From the NCBI RefSeq assembly GCF_951801035.1, contig NZ_CATOKT010000005.1: a stretch of DNA of 64,000 nucleotides, one strand, 5' to 3'. The notes below the pieces were generated by a model. That model saw only the letters and a program-made list of their open reading frames with translations, did no database searches and was not told the DNA's origin. Shown piece after piece: positions 54,971-62,146 of this stretch. The DNA comes from Adlercreutzia sp910585575 (lineage in GTDB: Bacteria; Actinomycetota; Coriobacteriia; Coriobacteriales; Eggerthellaceae). How positions within the stretch are numbered: the stretch's first letter is position 1; every line of letters begins with the position of its first letter. The position numbers were made by a program, and so were the translations under genes.

Positions 54971-55819
54971 ATGAGCTTCGACAACGCCATCGCTTTTTTG
55001 GGACCGAAGGGCACCTACTGCAACGAGGCGGCCCTGCGCTTCGCCGCGCGCCTGGGCATTGTCGAGCCCGAGCTCATCGAGTGCACCTCCTTCGACGAGG
55101 TGTTCGACTGCGTCGACGAGGGCGTGGCCCGCTTCGGCGTCGTTGGCAAGGAGAACTCCCTGGAAGGCCCCGTCACGGCCACCCTGGACAACTTCGCCTT
55201 CCGCACCGACGCCGTTATCCTGGCCGAAGAGGTCATCGACGTGGACCACTGCCTGGTCGCCCACCCCACAGCTACCTTGGAAACCATCGAGCGCGTAGCC
55301 TCGCATCCCCAGGGCCTGGCCCAGTGCCGCCGCTTCCTGCGCACCTCGCTGCCCGACACCCCTACCCTAGCGGTATCCTCCACAGCCGAGAGCGCCCGCA
55401 TGGCCGCCGGCGATCCCACCGTGGCCGGCATCTCGAACCGCCTGGCCGCCGAAGTCCACGGCGCCCAGATCCTTGTGCCGTCCATCCAGGACAACCCCGA
55501 GAACCAGACGGCCTTCGCCTTGGTAGGACGCATGGCCGACGAGAACCTGCTCACGGGCACACGTTACAAGACCTCCCTGGCCCTGTTCCTGCGCGCCGAC
55601 AAACCCGGCGCCCTGCAGATGATCCTGTCCGAGTTCACCTACGCCGGCATCAACTTGACCATGCTGCAGTCGCGCCCCACGAAAAAGCAGCTGGGCGACT
55701 ACATGTTCTTCGTCGAGCTGGGAGGCTCCATCCACGACATCGACGTACAAACGGCCCTGGAATGCCTGCGCCTCAAACTGCGCGAAGTCAAAGTCCTGGG
55801 AAGCTACCCCATCGAATAG
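54971..55819 (+). CDS. pheA: Prephenate dehydratase with altered TRF motif
   Basis: Converts prephenate to phenylpyruvate in phenylalanine synthesis; a 282-aa monofunctional type. PDT domain: FLGPKGTYCNEAA near the start, GVVGKENSLEGPV (~57-68), SSTAESA (~136-142). An ACT regulatory domain follows (KPGALQMILSEF, then LQSRPTKKQLGDYMFFVE, matching the ESRP phenylalanine-binding motif with Gln for Glu). Odd feature: the normally conserved Thr-Arg-Phe catalytic motif reads Thr-Ala-Phe (residues 180-182, in DNPENQTAFALVG). The enzyme may be slower or use another Arg. Start ATG 54971 has AAGGAA upstream. It is divergent from hyaA across 279 bases of non-coding DNA. Confidence 0.92.
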   Translation: MSFDNAIAFLGPKGTYCNEAALRFAARLGIVEPELIECTSFDEVFDCVDEGVARFGVVGKENSLEGPVTATLDNFAFRTDAVILAEEVIDVDHCLVAHPTATLETIERVASHPQGLAQCRRFLRTSLPDTPTLAVSSTAESARMAAGDPTVAGISNRLAAEVHGAQILVPSIQDNPENQTAFALVGRMADENLLTGTRYKTSLALFLRADKPGALQMILSEFTYAGINLTMLQSRPTKKQLGDYMFFVELGGSIHDIDVQTALECLRLKLREVKVLGSYPIE

Positions 55820-55940
55820 CGAGGGGCCGAGGCGCTATTCCACCTGGCCGCGGACGGCCCCGCCGCCCCACTCCGGGCACGCGCCGCTCCGCTGCTCGGC
55901 CTTCGGCCTCGTGCGCTTCGCTCCCTCATGCTTTCACTAG

Positions 55941-55961
55941 GCGGCCTTCGGCCGCTTTTTT
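55941..55961 (+). terminator. Terminator downstream of pheA (in the left arm)
   Basis: GCGGCC-TTC-GGCCGC followed by six T and a C; about 120 bases after the pheA stop. Confidence 0.8.
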
Positions 55962-56091
55962 CTTTTGGTGTTCAGACGGTGCCCTGCGGGGGCGGCGGGG
56001 CCGTCCGCTACTCGCTCTGGGTCGTATCAGGAAGGCAGATTTGAACCCGATCTTACCCCAAGACCCTATAATTCAATTCTAAGCTGTAGGC

Positions 56092-56269
56092 TAGGTTCCA
56101 AGAAGGAGCAGTTTGGTTCCCTAGCAACGTTAGGTTCCAAGAAGGGGCAGTTTGGTTCCCCGACCTCTCTAACGGAAATCGTCTGACCTGGGGTTTTGCG
56201 AAGCAGGAGAACCGAACCCGTGTATTCTGGCGACCCGTAGGGTACCAAAGCAGCCTCTTCTGGAACCTA
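56092..56269. repeat. Three 30-bp repeats, two direct and one inverted
   Basis: TAGGTTCCAAGAAGGRGCAG followed by TTTGGTTCCC occurs at 56092-56121 and 56131-56160 (39-base period). A diverged copy lies in reverse at 56240-56269. They are the core of the inverted-repeat element. Confidence 0.75.
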
Positions 56270-56382
56270 ACTGAAGCCATTCGCTGAGCCAGCCACACCT
56301 CCTCCAAGACCCATACCACCCTTGGCGCTGTAGCGGGCGGGGGCGACATCCCCGGAGGGCACCGTCTGAACACCAAAAAGTA

Positions 56383-56399
56383 GGCGACCGAAGGTCGCC
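56383..56399 (-). terminator. Hairpin of the right arm
   Basis: GGCGACC-GAA-GGTCGCC, followed on the minus strand by TACTTTTTGG. It mirrors the pheA-side hairpin. It may end minus-strand transcripts coming from mntP. Confidence 0.55.
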
Positions 56400-56583
56400 C
56401 AGTAGATGCATGAAGGAGCGGAGCGCACGAGCGAAGCGAGCAGCGGAGCGGCGCGAGCAGCGGAGCGGGATGCCGCCCCCGCCCGCGGAGAACCCCGAAA
56501 GACTCACCAAGTCGCCTCCGGAGAAAAGAGCAACCGCGCGCAAGGCCGAGGGCCGAGCAAGCGGGAGCCGACCTTCACAACCA

Positions 56584-56604
56584 ACGGCTCAACACAAGAG
56601 CCGT
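56584..56604 (-). terminator. Likely terminator of mntP
   Basis: ACGGCTC/GAGCCGT arms four bases after the mntP stop, followed on the minus strand by TTGGTTGTG. A weak T-tract. Confidence 0.55.
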
Positions 56605-56607
56605 CCC

Positions 56608-57177
56608 CTACCCCAGCACCCCCAAATGCTCCAGCAGGATCTTCAGGCCGATGAGGATGAGCACGATGCCGCCGGCGATGGTAGCCGGCTTTTCGAAGCG
56701 GGAGCCGAAGGCGTTGCCTACCACAACGCCCGCCAGCGACAACACGAAGGTGGTGACGCCGATGACAGCAATGGCCGCCAGGATGTTCACGCCCAGGAAG
56801 GCGAAGGTGATGCCCACGGCCAGGGCGTCGATGGAGGTGGCCACGGCAAGCAAGGTCAGCTCGCGCAGGTCGAGGCGCGTCTTGCACACCACTTCCTCGT
56901 CTTCCTCATGAAACGCATCCCAGAGCATCTTGGCGCCGATGAAGGCCAGAAGCCCGAAGGCAATCCAGTGGTCGACGGCCGTAATGTAGCTGGAGAACAG
57001 CGAGCCTATGGCCCAGCCGACAAGGGGCATGAGCGCCTGGAAGCCTCCGAAGAACAGGGCGATGACCACCGCCTGTCCCCAGCGCACCTTCGGCATGCAA
57101 AGACCCTTGCACACGGCCACGGCGAAGGCGTCCATGGACAGTCCCACGCCCATGAGCACCAGCTCGACAAATCCCAC
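56608..57177 (-). CDS. mntP: Manganese efflux protein MntP
   Basis: Exports Mn2+. From the GTG at 57177 (AAAGGAAGA upstream) the protein is 189 aa, the family's usual size; the frame is open further upstream but that part is the leader RNA. Six membrane helices are visible in two halves, each with the family's Ser-x-Asp-Ala signature (GLSMDAFAVAVCKG near the start and ATSIDALAVGITFA in the middle), plus an acidic HEEDEE loop between. A Mn2+-type riboswitch and terminator immediately upstream support both identity and regulation: the gene should be made only when manganese is high. It lies downstream of the mutY-like gene on the same strand. Confidence 0.95.
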   Translation of the reverse strand: MGFVELVLMGVGLSMDAFAVAVCKGLCMPKVRWGQAVVIALFFGGFQALMPLVGWAIGSLFSSYITAVDHWIAFGLLAFIGAKMLWDAFHEEDEEVVCKTRLDLRELTLLAVATSIDALAVGITFAFLGVNILAAIAVIGVTTFVLSLAGVVVGNAFGSRFEKPATIAGGIVLILIGLKILLEHLGVLG

Positions 57178-57197
57178 GCTCGTCTTCCTTTCGACAC

Positions 57198-57222
57198 AAA
57201 AAAACGCCGGCCTGCGCCGACG
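57198..57222 (-). terminator. Intrinsic terminator between riboswitch and mntP
   Basis: On the minus strand a GTCGGC-GCAG-GCCGGC hairpin followed by seven T, ending ~20 bases before the mntP start. As part of the riboswitch expression platform it would stop transcription when manganese is low. Confidence 0.85.
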
Positions 57223-57242
57223 CTTCAAAGGTGCAGCCTCGG

Positions 57243-57346
57243 CCACACCGCACGTCTTGTCATTTCATACCGCGCCAGCCGAAACGGCAGTATGTTGACG
57301 CGGTAGCGCAGCGTGCTGCGCCGACTACTCCCCTGCGGGTGCCCCT
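57243..57346 (-). ncRNA. yybP-ykoY (Mn2+) riboswitch
   Basis: The minus strand carries the hallmark conserved pieces in order: GGGGAGTAG, then GTCAACATACTG, then GACAAGAC. A closing P1 stem is possible (CACCCGCA near the 5' end with TGCGGTG at the 3' end). In the known family the CAACAUAC and CAAGAC loops form the metal site. It is followed by an intrinsic terminator and mntP, the commonest target of this class. It lies between the mutY-like stop (57368) and mntP. Confidence 0.9.
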
Positions 57347-57367
57347 ATGCTAGCACAGCGTCCGTTC

Positions 57368-58258
57368 CTAGGGGACGAGAACCTGCCCCACGCGGCGGAA
57401 GAATCCTTCGGACACCAAGTCGTCCACAATGGAAGCGAAAAGTTCCTCCCCTACTTCCGGCCGTCCTGCCTCGCGCTCGGTGTGCTCGAGATCGACCAGA
57501 ACCTGAGTGGCCTTCACCCCTTCCGGGGCTGCCAGCACGCGTCGCACGACCCAGGCGCGCTTCTGGCGCCGCGAGCCCTCGAAGGTGGACTGGCGACTGT
57601 GCGAGGCGCTGCGGCGCGAGGGATTCGGCACCGTGGCCTTAAGGTGCGCCCCGTAATCGAGCAGGCCGTAGTACCAGCGGCGCAGATCAGCCGCTGCCAC
57701 AGGATGAAAGGCCGCTGCCCGCACCAGGGGCTCGAGCACGCGGTCGCTTACTTGCTCCTCATCGGGAAAGAGCTCGTGCAGGAACACGGCGCGCACGTTG
57801 GTTTCCAGATACAGGCCCGGCTGCTGATAGGCGAAGGCCATGACGCCGGCCGCGGTGGCCGGCCCAATACCGGGCAACGCCAACAGGCCCTCGTAAGTGG
57901 CAGGCAAACATCCGGCGTTCTCGGCCGCGCACTGATCGGCGGTGCGCTTCAAGGCCAGGGCGCGGCGGTTGTAGCCGAGCCCCTGCCAGCGCTCGAGCAC
58001 GTCGGGCACGGCAGCGGCCGCCAAAGCGTCGATAGTCGGGAAATCTTCCAGGAAGCGGCGCCAGAAGCGCTCGACGCGCACCACCTGGGTTTGCTGCAGC
58101 ATGATTTCAGAGACGAGCACCGCGTAGGGGTCGTCAATGCCGCGCCAGGGCAAATCGCGATAGAGCGGCGCCGACACTGCCAGCATATCGTCGACAAATT
58201 GGCCGAGGCTGCGGTCCTGGAAAGGCCATGCTCCCCCTTCTGGGGCCCTGGGGCTCAC
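57368..58258 (-). CDS. MutY-like adenine DNA glycosylase without Fe-S cluster or NUDIX domain
   Basis: 296 aa. The HhH-GPD core is clear: PWRGIDDPYAVLVSEIMLQQ then TQV (catalytic Glu51 of MutY type), and the helix-hairpin-helix LLALPGIGPATAAGVMAF (~125-142). The position of the catalytic Asp is Glu (LETNVRAV, residue 152). The four cysteines that normally follow RWYYGLLDYGAHL are absent; instead there is a Ser/Arg-rich linker, and the C-terminal ~70 residues look like a winged-helix rather than the NUDIX-like 8-oxoG domain. So it is a short MutY relative, possibly with different specificity. It starts at GTG 58258, overlapping the previous stop as GTGA, so it is translationally coupled. Confidence 0.82.
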   Translation of the reverse strand: MSPRAPEGGAWPFQDRSLGQFVDDMLAVSAPLYRDLPWRGIDDPYAVLVSEIMLQQTQVVRVERFWRRFLEDFPTIDALAAAAVPDVLERWQGLGYNRRALALKRTADQCAAENAGCLPATYEGLLALPGIGPATAAGVMAFAYQQPGLYLETNVRAVFLHELFPDEEQVSDRVLEPLVRAAAFHPVAAADLRRWYYGLLDYGAHLKATVPNPSRRSASHSRQSTFEGSRRQKRAWVVRRVLAAPEGVKATQVLVDLEHTEREAGRPEVGEELFASIVDDLVSEGFFRRVGQVLVP

Positions 58259-59643
58259 GAGAGCAGGTCCTCCAGATTATCGAGGCCCGCAGAGAAATCG
58301 GTTACCACCACGCGCTCGAGCTCGGCGTACTCGGCTGAGTCGAGCGGCTGATAGGCGGCCAGCTTGTCGAAGAGGTTCTGACGGGTGACCGGCTGGTAGC
58401 GGCGAGCCACCAGGCCCTGCTTGTAGGCCTCTTCCACGGCCTCGCGGGCGGCCATGTAGATATCGTAGCGGGGCATATGGGCTGTAAGGCGCACCAGCTC
58501 GTCGCGATTGAGCGAGCGCAGCGAGGGGTGCGAGCGGGCAATGTCCATCCAAACGTCGACGCGCTCTTCAACGGTGGGCAGCTCGATGTCGATGCAGGAC
58601 ACCGGGTTGAGCAGATCGAGGAAGAAGGGATCGACGTCATCGATGGACGTGGCCGAGGCCAAGACGTACACCTCGGGGTTCTCGACCGCCTGGCGGATGA
58701 GGTTGACCGCCTCGCGTGCGCCCCGCGACATGCTGGCCATAAGGAAGCTGCTAACGTCATCGGTCATTTCGGCCACGGGAGAGCCCCACAGATCGACGTC
58801 TTCCAGCACGAGCACGCCGCCGCCTTCGAAGCCGCGCCGCAGGGCGCCGAGCTTCTCGGCATCTTCAGCCTGGGCGCTGACGCAGAGCACCGAGGCGCCC
58901 TGGAAGGTTTCCTCCATGCGCATGCGCACGGCCGGCAAGCCCAGCTCGCCCACAGTGGCGAGCATGAAGCGCCCGGCGTCCTCGCGGGCCGGCGAGCAGA
59001 ACAGCAGGCTGTCGATGACCGGCATGGCGTCGAGACCGTGCCGCGCGTTCAGCAGCGAAACGAAGTCGTCGAACTCGGGATTGCCGGCCATACCCACGCC
59101 AAGGGCGCGCATGCGCTCGATAACCGAGCCGTAACCGGCCACGGTGTCGTAGGTGATAATGTCGATGGGATGCACCTCGGGCGCGTCTTCGGCTGCGGGA
59201 GGCGTGGGCAGGGGCGGCATGAGGGCCAGCGGCGGCCCCATGGCCATCATGTCCTGGGACAGGGCTGCGGACATTTCCTCGATATCGTTGCGGGAGACGC
59301 CGAACTCCTCGAGCCGGTCGAGCGCGAGGCCCTGCAGCTGCTCGGCGCAGGCCGCCGCCTCGTCGTTGGAAAGATAGGGCTCCAAGCGCTCGAAGATGTA
59401 TTCGGCCAGGGCGCGCTCTTTGGCGGAGCAGGCCACCCGCCACGCTTGCTTAAGCCCGAAAATGGCGTCTTCGGACGGCGTGTCGGCCCCCTCCACAGCC
59501 TCTTCGAACGCGGCCAGGTACAGGTGAAGCCCCAGGCGCGCGTCGCCGGCCTCGCAGGCCGCGACGGCCCGGGCCAGATAATCGCTGGCAGCCGCCGCGC
59601 CGTCGTCGCACGGGGGCATGTTCGCATCCATGTTCTCTCGCAT
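58255..59643 (-). CDS. AAA+-like protein with degenerate Walker A
   Basis: 462 aa from ATG 59643 (AGAGG upstream). Residues 15-130 form an Ala/Glu-rich helical region reminiscent of TPR-type repeats, then a Pro-rich linker (~135-157). The C-terminal part looks AAA+-like: a Walker-B-like VLVLEDVDLWGS (~277-288), a sensor-1-like VYVLASATSIDDVDPFFLDLL (split by me at ~325-345) and a following helical lid. Where Walker A should be, LLFCSPAREDAGRFM (~213-227) lacks the GKT/S. It may bind nucleotide poorly or serve as a scaffold. The four-base overlap with the MutY-like gene suggests a shared process such as DNA repair. I do not recognise a named family. Confidence 0.65.
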   Translation of the reverse strand: MRENMDANMPPCDDGAAAASDYLARAVAACEAGDARLGLHLYLAAFEEAVEGADTPSEDAIFGLKQAWRVACSAKERALAEYIFERLEPYLSNDEAAACAEQLQGLALDRLEEFGVSRNDIEEMSAALSQDMMAMGPPLALMPPLPTPPAAEDAPEVHPIDIITYDTVAGYGSVIERMRALGVGMAGNPEFDDFVSLLNARHGLDAMPVIDSLLFCSPAREDAGRFMLATVGELGLPAVRMRMEETFQGASVLCVSAQAEDAEKLGALRRGFEGGGVLVLEDVDLWGSPVAEMTDDVSSFLMASMSRGAREAVNLIRQAVENPEVYVLASATSIDDVDPFFLDLLNPVSCIDIELPTVEERVDVWMDIARSHPSLRSLNRDELVRLTAHMPRYDIYMAAREAVEEAYKQGLVARRYQPVTRQNLFDKLAAYQPLDSAEYAELERVVVTDFSAGLDNLEDLLS

Positions 59644-59704
59644 AGCTGGTACCTCTCAAATGCTGCAAGCGGACCTTGCGGCCCGCGAATCGTGTATCGG
59701 TGGC

Positions 59705-59710
59705 ATTATA
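59705..59710 (-). promoter_or_regulatory. -10 box of the 59643-57368 operon
   Basis: TATAAT on the minus strand, ~60 bases upstream of the ATG at 59643, in the short gap after the HAD gene. The -35 at the matching distance is weak (TATCCA). Confidence 0.5.
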
Positions 59711-59717
59711 TCGAACA

Positions 59718-60626
59718 TTAGTCCGCTTGGATAGGGCTCTCTCCGTTTTTTCCTTCCGACTCCTCCGCGCCGGGCTCTTCCTCCCAATCGAGGATGTCGT
59801 AGCCCTCGGCATTGGCCGTGCGCGTCAGGGGCCGGTCGGGCGTGACGGCGCAGGGATGCTCCGCCTCGCCGAGCAGGGCGCGATCGGAATGATGGTCGCC
59901 GTAGGCATAGGCGAGCTCCCACCCGTCGACGCCGAACAGCGCATCGCAGAACTCCCCCAGCACCTGCACTTTCTGGGGTCCCTCGATGGGCAGCCCCTCC
60001 ACCTGATTGGTGTAGGTGCCGTCGGACGCCACCTTCATGCGCGTGGCCACCGCGTACTGAATGGGCCGGCGCACCATGGCCGCAGCGATGATGGGCTCGA
60101 AGCTGGCCGAGACCACCACCACGGCATGGCCGGCAGCCTCGTGGCGCTCCATGGCCTCCTGGGCCGCCGAGCGGAAGCGCTGGTCGATGTAGGTGTCGTA
60201 GAAGTCGGTGAGAAACCGGTTGACCTCGCCGACGGGACGCCCGGCAAAGGCGCGGAACACGAGCCCGCGCACCCAGCTCTCGTTCTGGGGCAGCCGCGCC
60301 TTGTAGCAGCCGGCCCACAGGAGAATGCGCATCACCACCGAGGGGGCGAGCATGCGCTTGCGCGCCAGATAGCGCACCAGCAGCACCGGCGAATTGCCGT
60401 GGATGCAGGTGCCGTCGAAGTCGAAGGCCGCCACCTTCACCTTGCCCTCGGGCGAGCGCTGCCAGGTTTCCCCCATCAGTCGATCGGCCCCGAGCCCCTG
60501 AGGCGTCACCCGGCAGATGCCGGCGGGCAGATGGGCATCGGCGCCACAGCATTCATCGCGACGAGCGTCGCCCCCCTGGTCCTCGGGAATGAGCACGTAG
60601 GAGTTTTGCGCTACGGGCATGATCAC
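59718..60626 (-). CDS. HAD-superfamily (subfamily IB) phosphatase
   Basis: 302 aa by the GTG at 60626 (GGAAGGG six bases upstream; ATG 60620 is nearly as good). The HAD core starts at ~residue 64: motif I AAFDFDGTCIHGNS (nucleophile Asp at ~69), motif II VVVVSASFEPII, and motif III/IV AYGDHHSDRALLG. The helical cap and SerB/phosphoserine-phosphatase-like arrangement place it in IB, whose members act on phosphoserine or lysophospholipid-type substrates; the substrate here is unknown. The first ~50 residues have no counterpart in the family, so a start at ATG 60476 is possible though without a good ribosome site. It ends with an acidic tail. Confidence 0.85.
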   Translation of the reverse strand: MIMPVAQNSYVLIPEDQGGDARRDECCGADAHLPAGICRVTPQGLGADRLMGETWQRSPEGKVKVAAFDFDGTCIHGNSPVLLVRYLARKRMLAPSVVMRILLWAGCYKARLPQNESWVRGLVFRAFAGRPVGEVNRFLTDFYDTYIDQRFRSAAQEAMERHEAAGHAVVVVSASFEPIIAAAMVRRPIQYAVATRMKVASDGTYTNQVEGLPIEGPQKVQVLGEFCDALFGVDGWELAYAYGDHHSDRALLGEAEHPCAVTPDRPLTRTANAEGYDILDWEEEPGAEESEGKNGESPIQAD

Positions 60627-60745
60627 GAACGACCCTTCCGATCGACAGTACTTTCACAGCTCCATTGTACGCAGGCGCGCGCCTCCCCGCGGGAGCGTCG
60701 ATACAATCTCCAAATAGCGGCACCGCCCCGTTGCCCGCTCGTCAA

Positions 60746-60760
60746 GCCCCGAGCGGGGGC
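60746..60760 (-). terminator. Weak hairpin after azlD
   Basis: GCCCC-GAGCG-GGGGC directly after the azlD stop, with only TTGACG following on the minus strand; a terminator role is doubtful. Confidence 0.35.
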
Positions 60761-60764
60761 GCCT

Positions 60765-61103
60765 CTAGACTGCGGGCACCGCGAAGAAGGCCAAGGCCGC
60801 GTACACGGCCACCCCTGCCACGGCCGTCCACAGAAGCGATTTCGTCTTCACCGCCACCAGCGCCGAGGCCACGGCCGCCACCAGTGGAATGCCCGCCGGC
60901 CACAGGCCGTTGTCGAACATACCGGGGTTCAGCAGATCGTTGGCCACGAGGGCCGCGAAGGCTGCGGGCGGAATGAACCCCAGCGCCCGCTCGAGGTTCT
61001 CGGGCAGCGCCTTACCCTTCAGCAGGAACAGCGGAATGATGCGACAGGCCCACATGGCCAGCACGCAACCGGCCAGCACAATCCAGAACTCGTCCCAGCT
61101 CAT
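60765..61103 (-). CDS. azlD: Branched-chain amino acid exporter, small subunit AzlD
   Basis: 112 aa, four hydrophobic segments, starting MSWDEFWIVLAG. RIIPLFLLKGKALPENLERA followed by LGFIPPAAFAALV is the family signature. It works with AzlC as the two-component LIV-E-type exporter (AzlCD/BrnFE) for leucine, isoleucine, valine and analogues. The start overlaps the azlC stop as ATGA, so the two are co-translated. The frame is open upstream but that is azlC read in another frame. Confidence 0.93.
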   Translation of the reverse strand: MSWDEFWIVLAGCVLAMWACRIIPLFLLKGKALPENLERALGFIPPAAFAALVANDLLNPGMFDNGLWPAGIPLVAAVASALVAVKTKSLLWTAVAGVAVYAALAFFAVPAV

Positions 61104-61945
61104 CGGCCGTCCTCCTTCGGCGCCCCGGCATCCTCCGACAAGCCTTCCTCCTTCGGCGCCCCGGCAACCTCCGACAAGCCGCCCTCGGCAGCATCGGCGG
61201 CGTCGCCTGCCAAGGAGGCCTCGGCCGCGCCCTTGCCGCGCACCAGCGAAAACACCATGGCGCAGGCCACGCCCGCCACGGCCCCCACCAAAATGGCCAG
61301 CCCGGAAAGCCCCAGGCTCTTGCACACAAACACGCCCACCATGGCCACCACCATGGCCACGATGTTGGCCGAGGTGAAGCGCTGGGTCACCAGCAGGCAG
61401 ATGAAGATGGCCGTCATGGCGAAGGCGGCGATGCTCACAGGAATGTCCACCACCGAGCCCAGCGCGCAGCCCACCACGTTGGAAAGGGCCCACGAACTTT
61501 GGGAGAACAGGTTCACCATCAGAGCGCGATCCACCGACCAGCGCCCCTCGGCGAAGCGCGCCGTGTTCACGCCGTAGGACTCATCGGTTACCGTGGCGGC
61601 GAACAGCAGCGCCAGCCAGCGCGGACAGCCGGCGCACTCGGGCGCGAACGAGGCCGCGTAGAGCATCTGGCGCGTGTTCACCAAAGAAACGCTGGCGGTG
61701 ATGGAGGCCACGGAAGACCCTGCTAGGAACATGTTGGGGATCATGAACTGGCCGGCGCCGGAATACAGCAGCAGCGAAAGCAGAAACACCTGCAGCGGGT
61801 TGAGCCCGATGGTATTGCCCAGAATGCCGCAGGGCAGCCCAATGGCCACATAGCCCAGCATAATGGGAACCGCCGCCGAAAAGGCCGAAAGTATGTGCTC
61901 GCGCGAAAACATGCGCCCCATTATAACCAATCCCCGCCGCCCCAT
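61100..61945 (-). CDS. azlC: Branched-chain amino acid exporter, large subunit AzlC
   Basis: 281 aa, about seven membrane helices. Typical segments: AAVPIMLGYVAIGLPCGIL, LLLYSGAGQFMIPNM, and NTRQMLYAASFAPE. I kept the ATG at 61945; ATG 61921 and 61912 (just before MFSREHI) are alternatives with comparable support. Odd feature: the C-terminal ~45 residues are a hydrophilic Ala/Gly/Glu tail with a duplicated 12-residue unit (GLSEVAGAPKEE / GLSEDAGAPKED), encoded by two 36-bp repeats. The gene overlaps azlD by four bases. No adjacent Lrp-type regulator is visible. Confidence 0.92.
   Translation of the reverse strand: MGRRGLVIMGRMFSREHILSAFSAAVPIMLGYVAIGLPCGILGNTIGLNPLQVFLLSLLLYSGAGQFMIPNMFLAGSSVASITASVSLVNTRQMLYAASFAPECAGCPRWLALLFAATVTDESYGVNTARFAEGRWSVDRALMVNLFSQSSWALSNVVGCALGSVVDIPVSIAAFAMTAIFICLLVTQRFTSANIVAMVVAMVGVFVCKSLGLSGLAILVGAVAGVACAMVFSLVRGKGAAEASLAGDAADAAEGGLSEVAGAPKEEGLSEDAGAPKEDGR
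61111..61182 (-). repeat. Two 36-bp tandem repeats in the azlC 3' end
   Basis: CCTCCTTCGGCGCCCCGGCA starts both copies (61111 and 61147). They differ in few bases and preserve frame, so copy number could vary without loss of function. Confidence 0.8.
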
Positions 61946-62066
61946 CCTTCATTTTCGGCGCGGGAGCGCCCTTTGCGGGAAGTTTTTTGAGCAGGCGCAC
62001 GGCTCTCCCCCGGCAAACGCCGCGCGCCGCCTTGTGCGCCCCGTCCCAAGCTGGCACAAAACGAAA

Positions 62067-62090
62067 GCGCCGGGCCCTTAGACCCGGCGC
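62067..62090 (-). terminator. Terminator downstream of the second LPQTG gene
   Basis: GCGCCGGG/CCCGGCGC arms followed on the minus strand by TTTCGTTTTG. It is the second of two hairpins after the stop at 62147. Confidence 0.82.
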
Positions 62091-62104
62091 TTCCTCGTAT
62101 CTAG

Positions 62105-62129
62105 GCGGGAGCTCCTTCCCAGCTCCCGC
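62105..62129 (-). terminator. First hairpin after the second LPQTG gene
   Basis: GCGGGAGCT/AGCTCCCGC, 9-bp perfect arms, 7-base loop, 18 bases after the stop. It has no T-run of its own; it probably aids termination or 3'-end stability with the next hairpin. Confidence 0.6.
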
Positions 62130-62146
62130 TCTCCGTCATTTCTTCC

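Larger units (their letters stand above)
55870..56470. repeat. Intergenic long-inverted-repeat element (MITE-like)
   Basis: Two imperfect inverted arms of about 115 bp (roughly 55870-55990 and 56350-56470) flank a ~360-bp centre. Within the arms a 23-base stretch is perfectly inverted (55963-55985 versus 56356-56378, TTTTGGTGTTCAGACGGTGC plus CCT), and both arms also carry a GC-rich hairpin and a GAGCGGAGCG-type segment. No transposase or credible protein is present. Short frames in opposite directions both begin MVFRRCP because they read the inverted copies. It fills the 788-bp gap between pheA and mntP; nothing else is visible there. It may be a non-autonomous mobile element or two copies of a genome repeat in opposite orientation. 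Confidence 0.75.

Noticed and set aside
56092..56160. Two 30-bp repeats with 9-bp gap as a mini-CRISPR
   Set aside because: Only two direct copies, the spacer is far too short and there are no cas genes; they belong to the inverted-repeat element.
55965..56376. Two opposing short frames beginning MVFRRCP
   Set aside because: They read the two arms of the inverted-repeat element in opposite directions; the similarity is due to the repeat, and no protein features are seen.
60765..61493. 242-codon frame for azlD
   Set aside because: The first 130 codons are azlC in another frame; ATG 61103 with an ATGA overlap gives the normal AzlD length.
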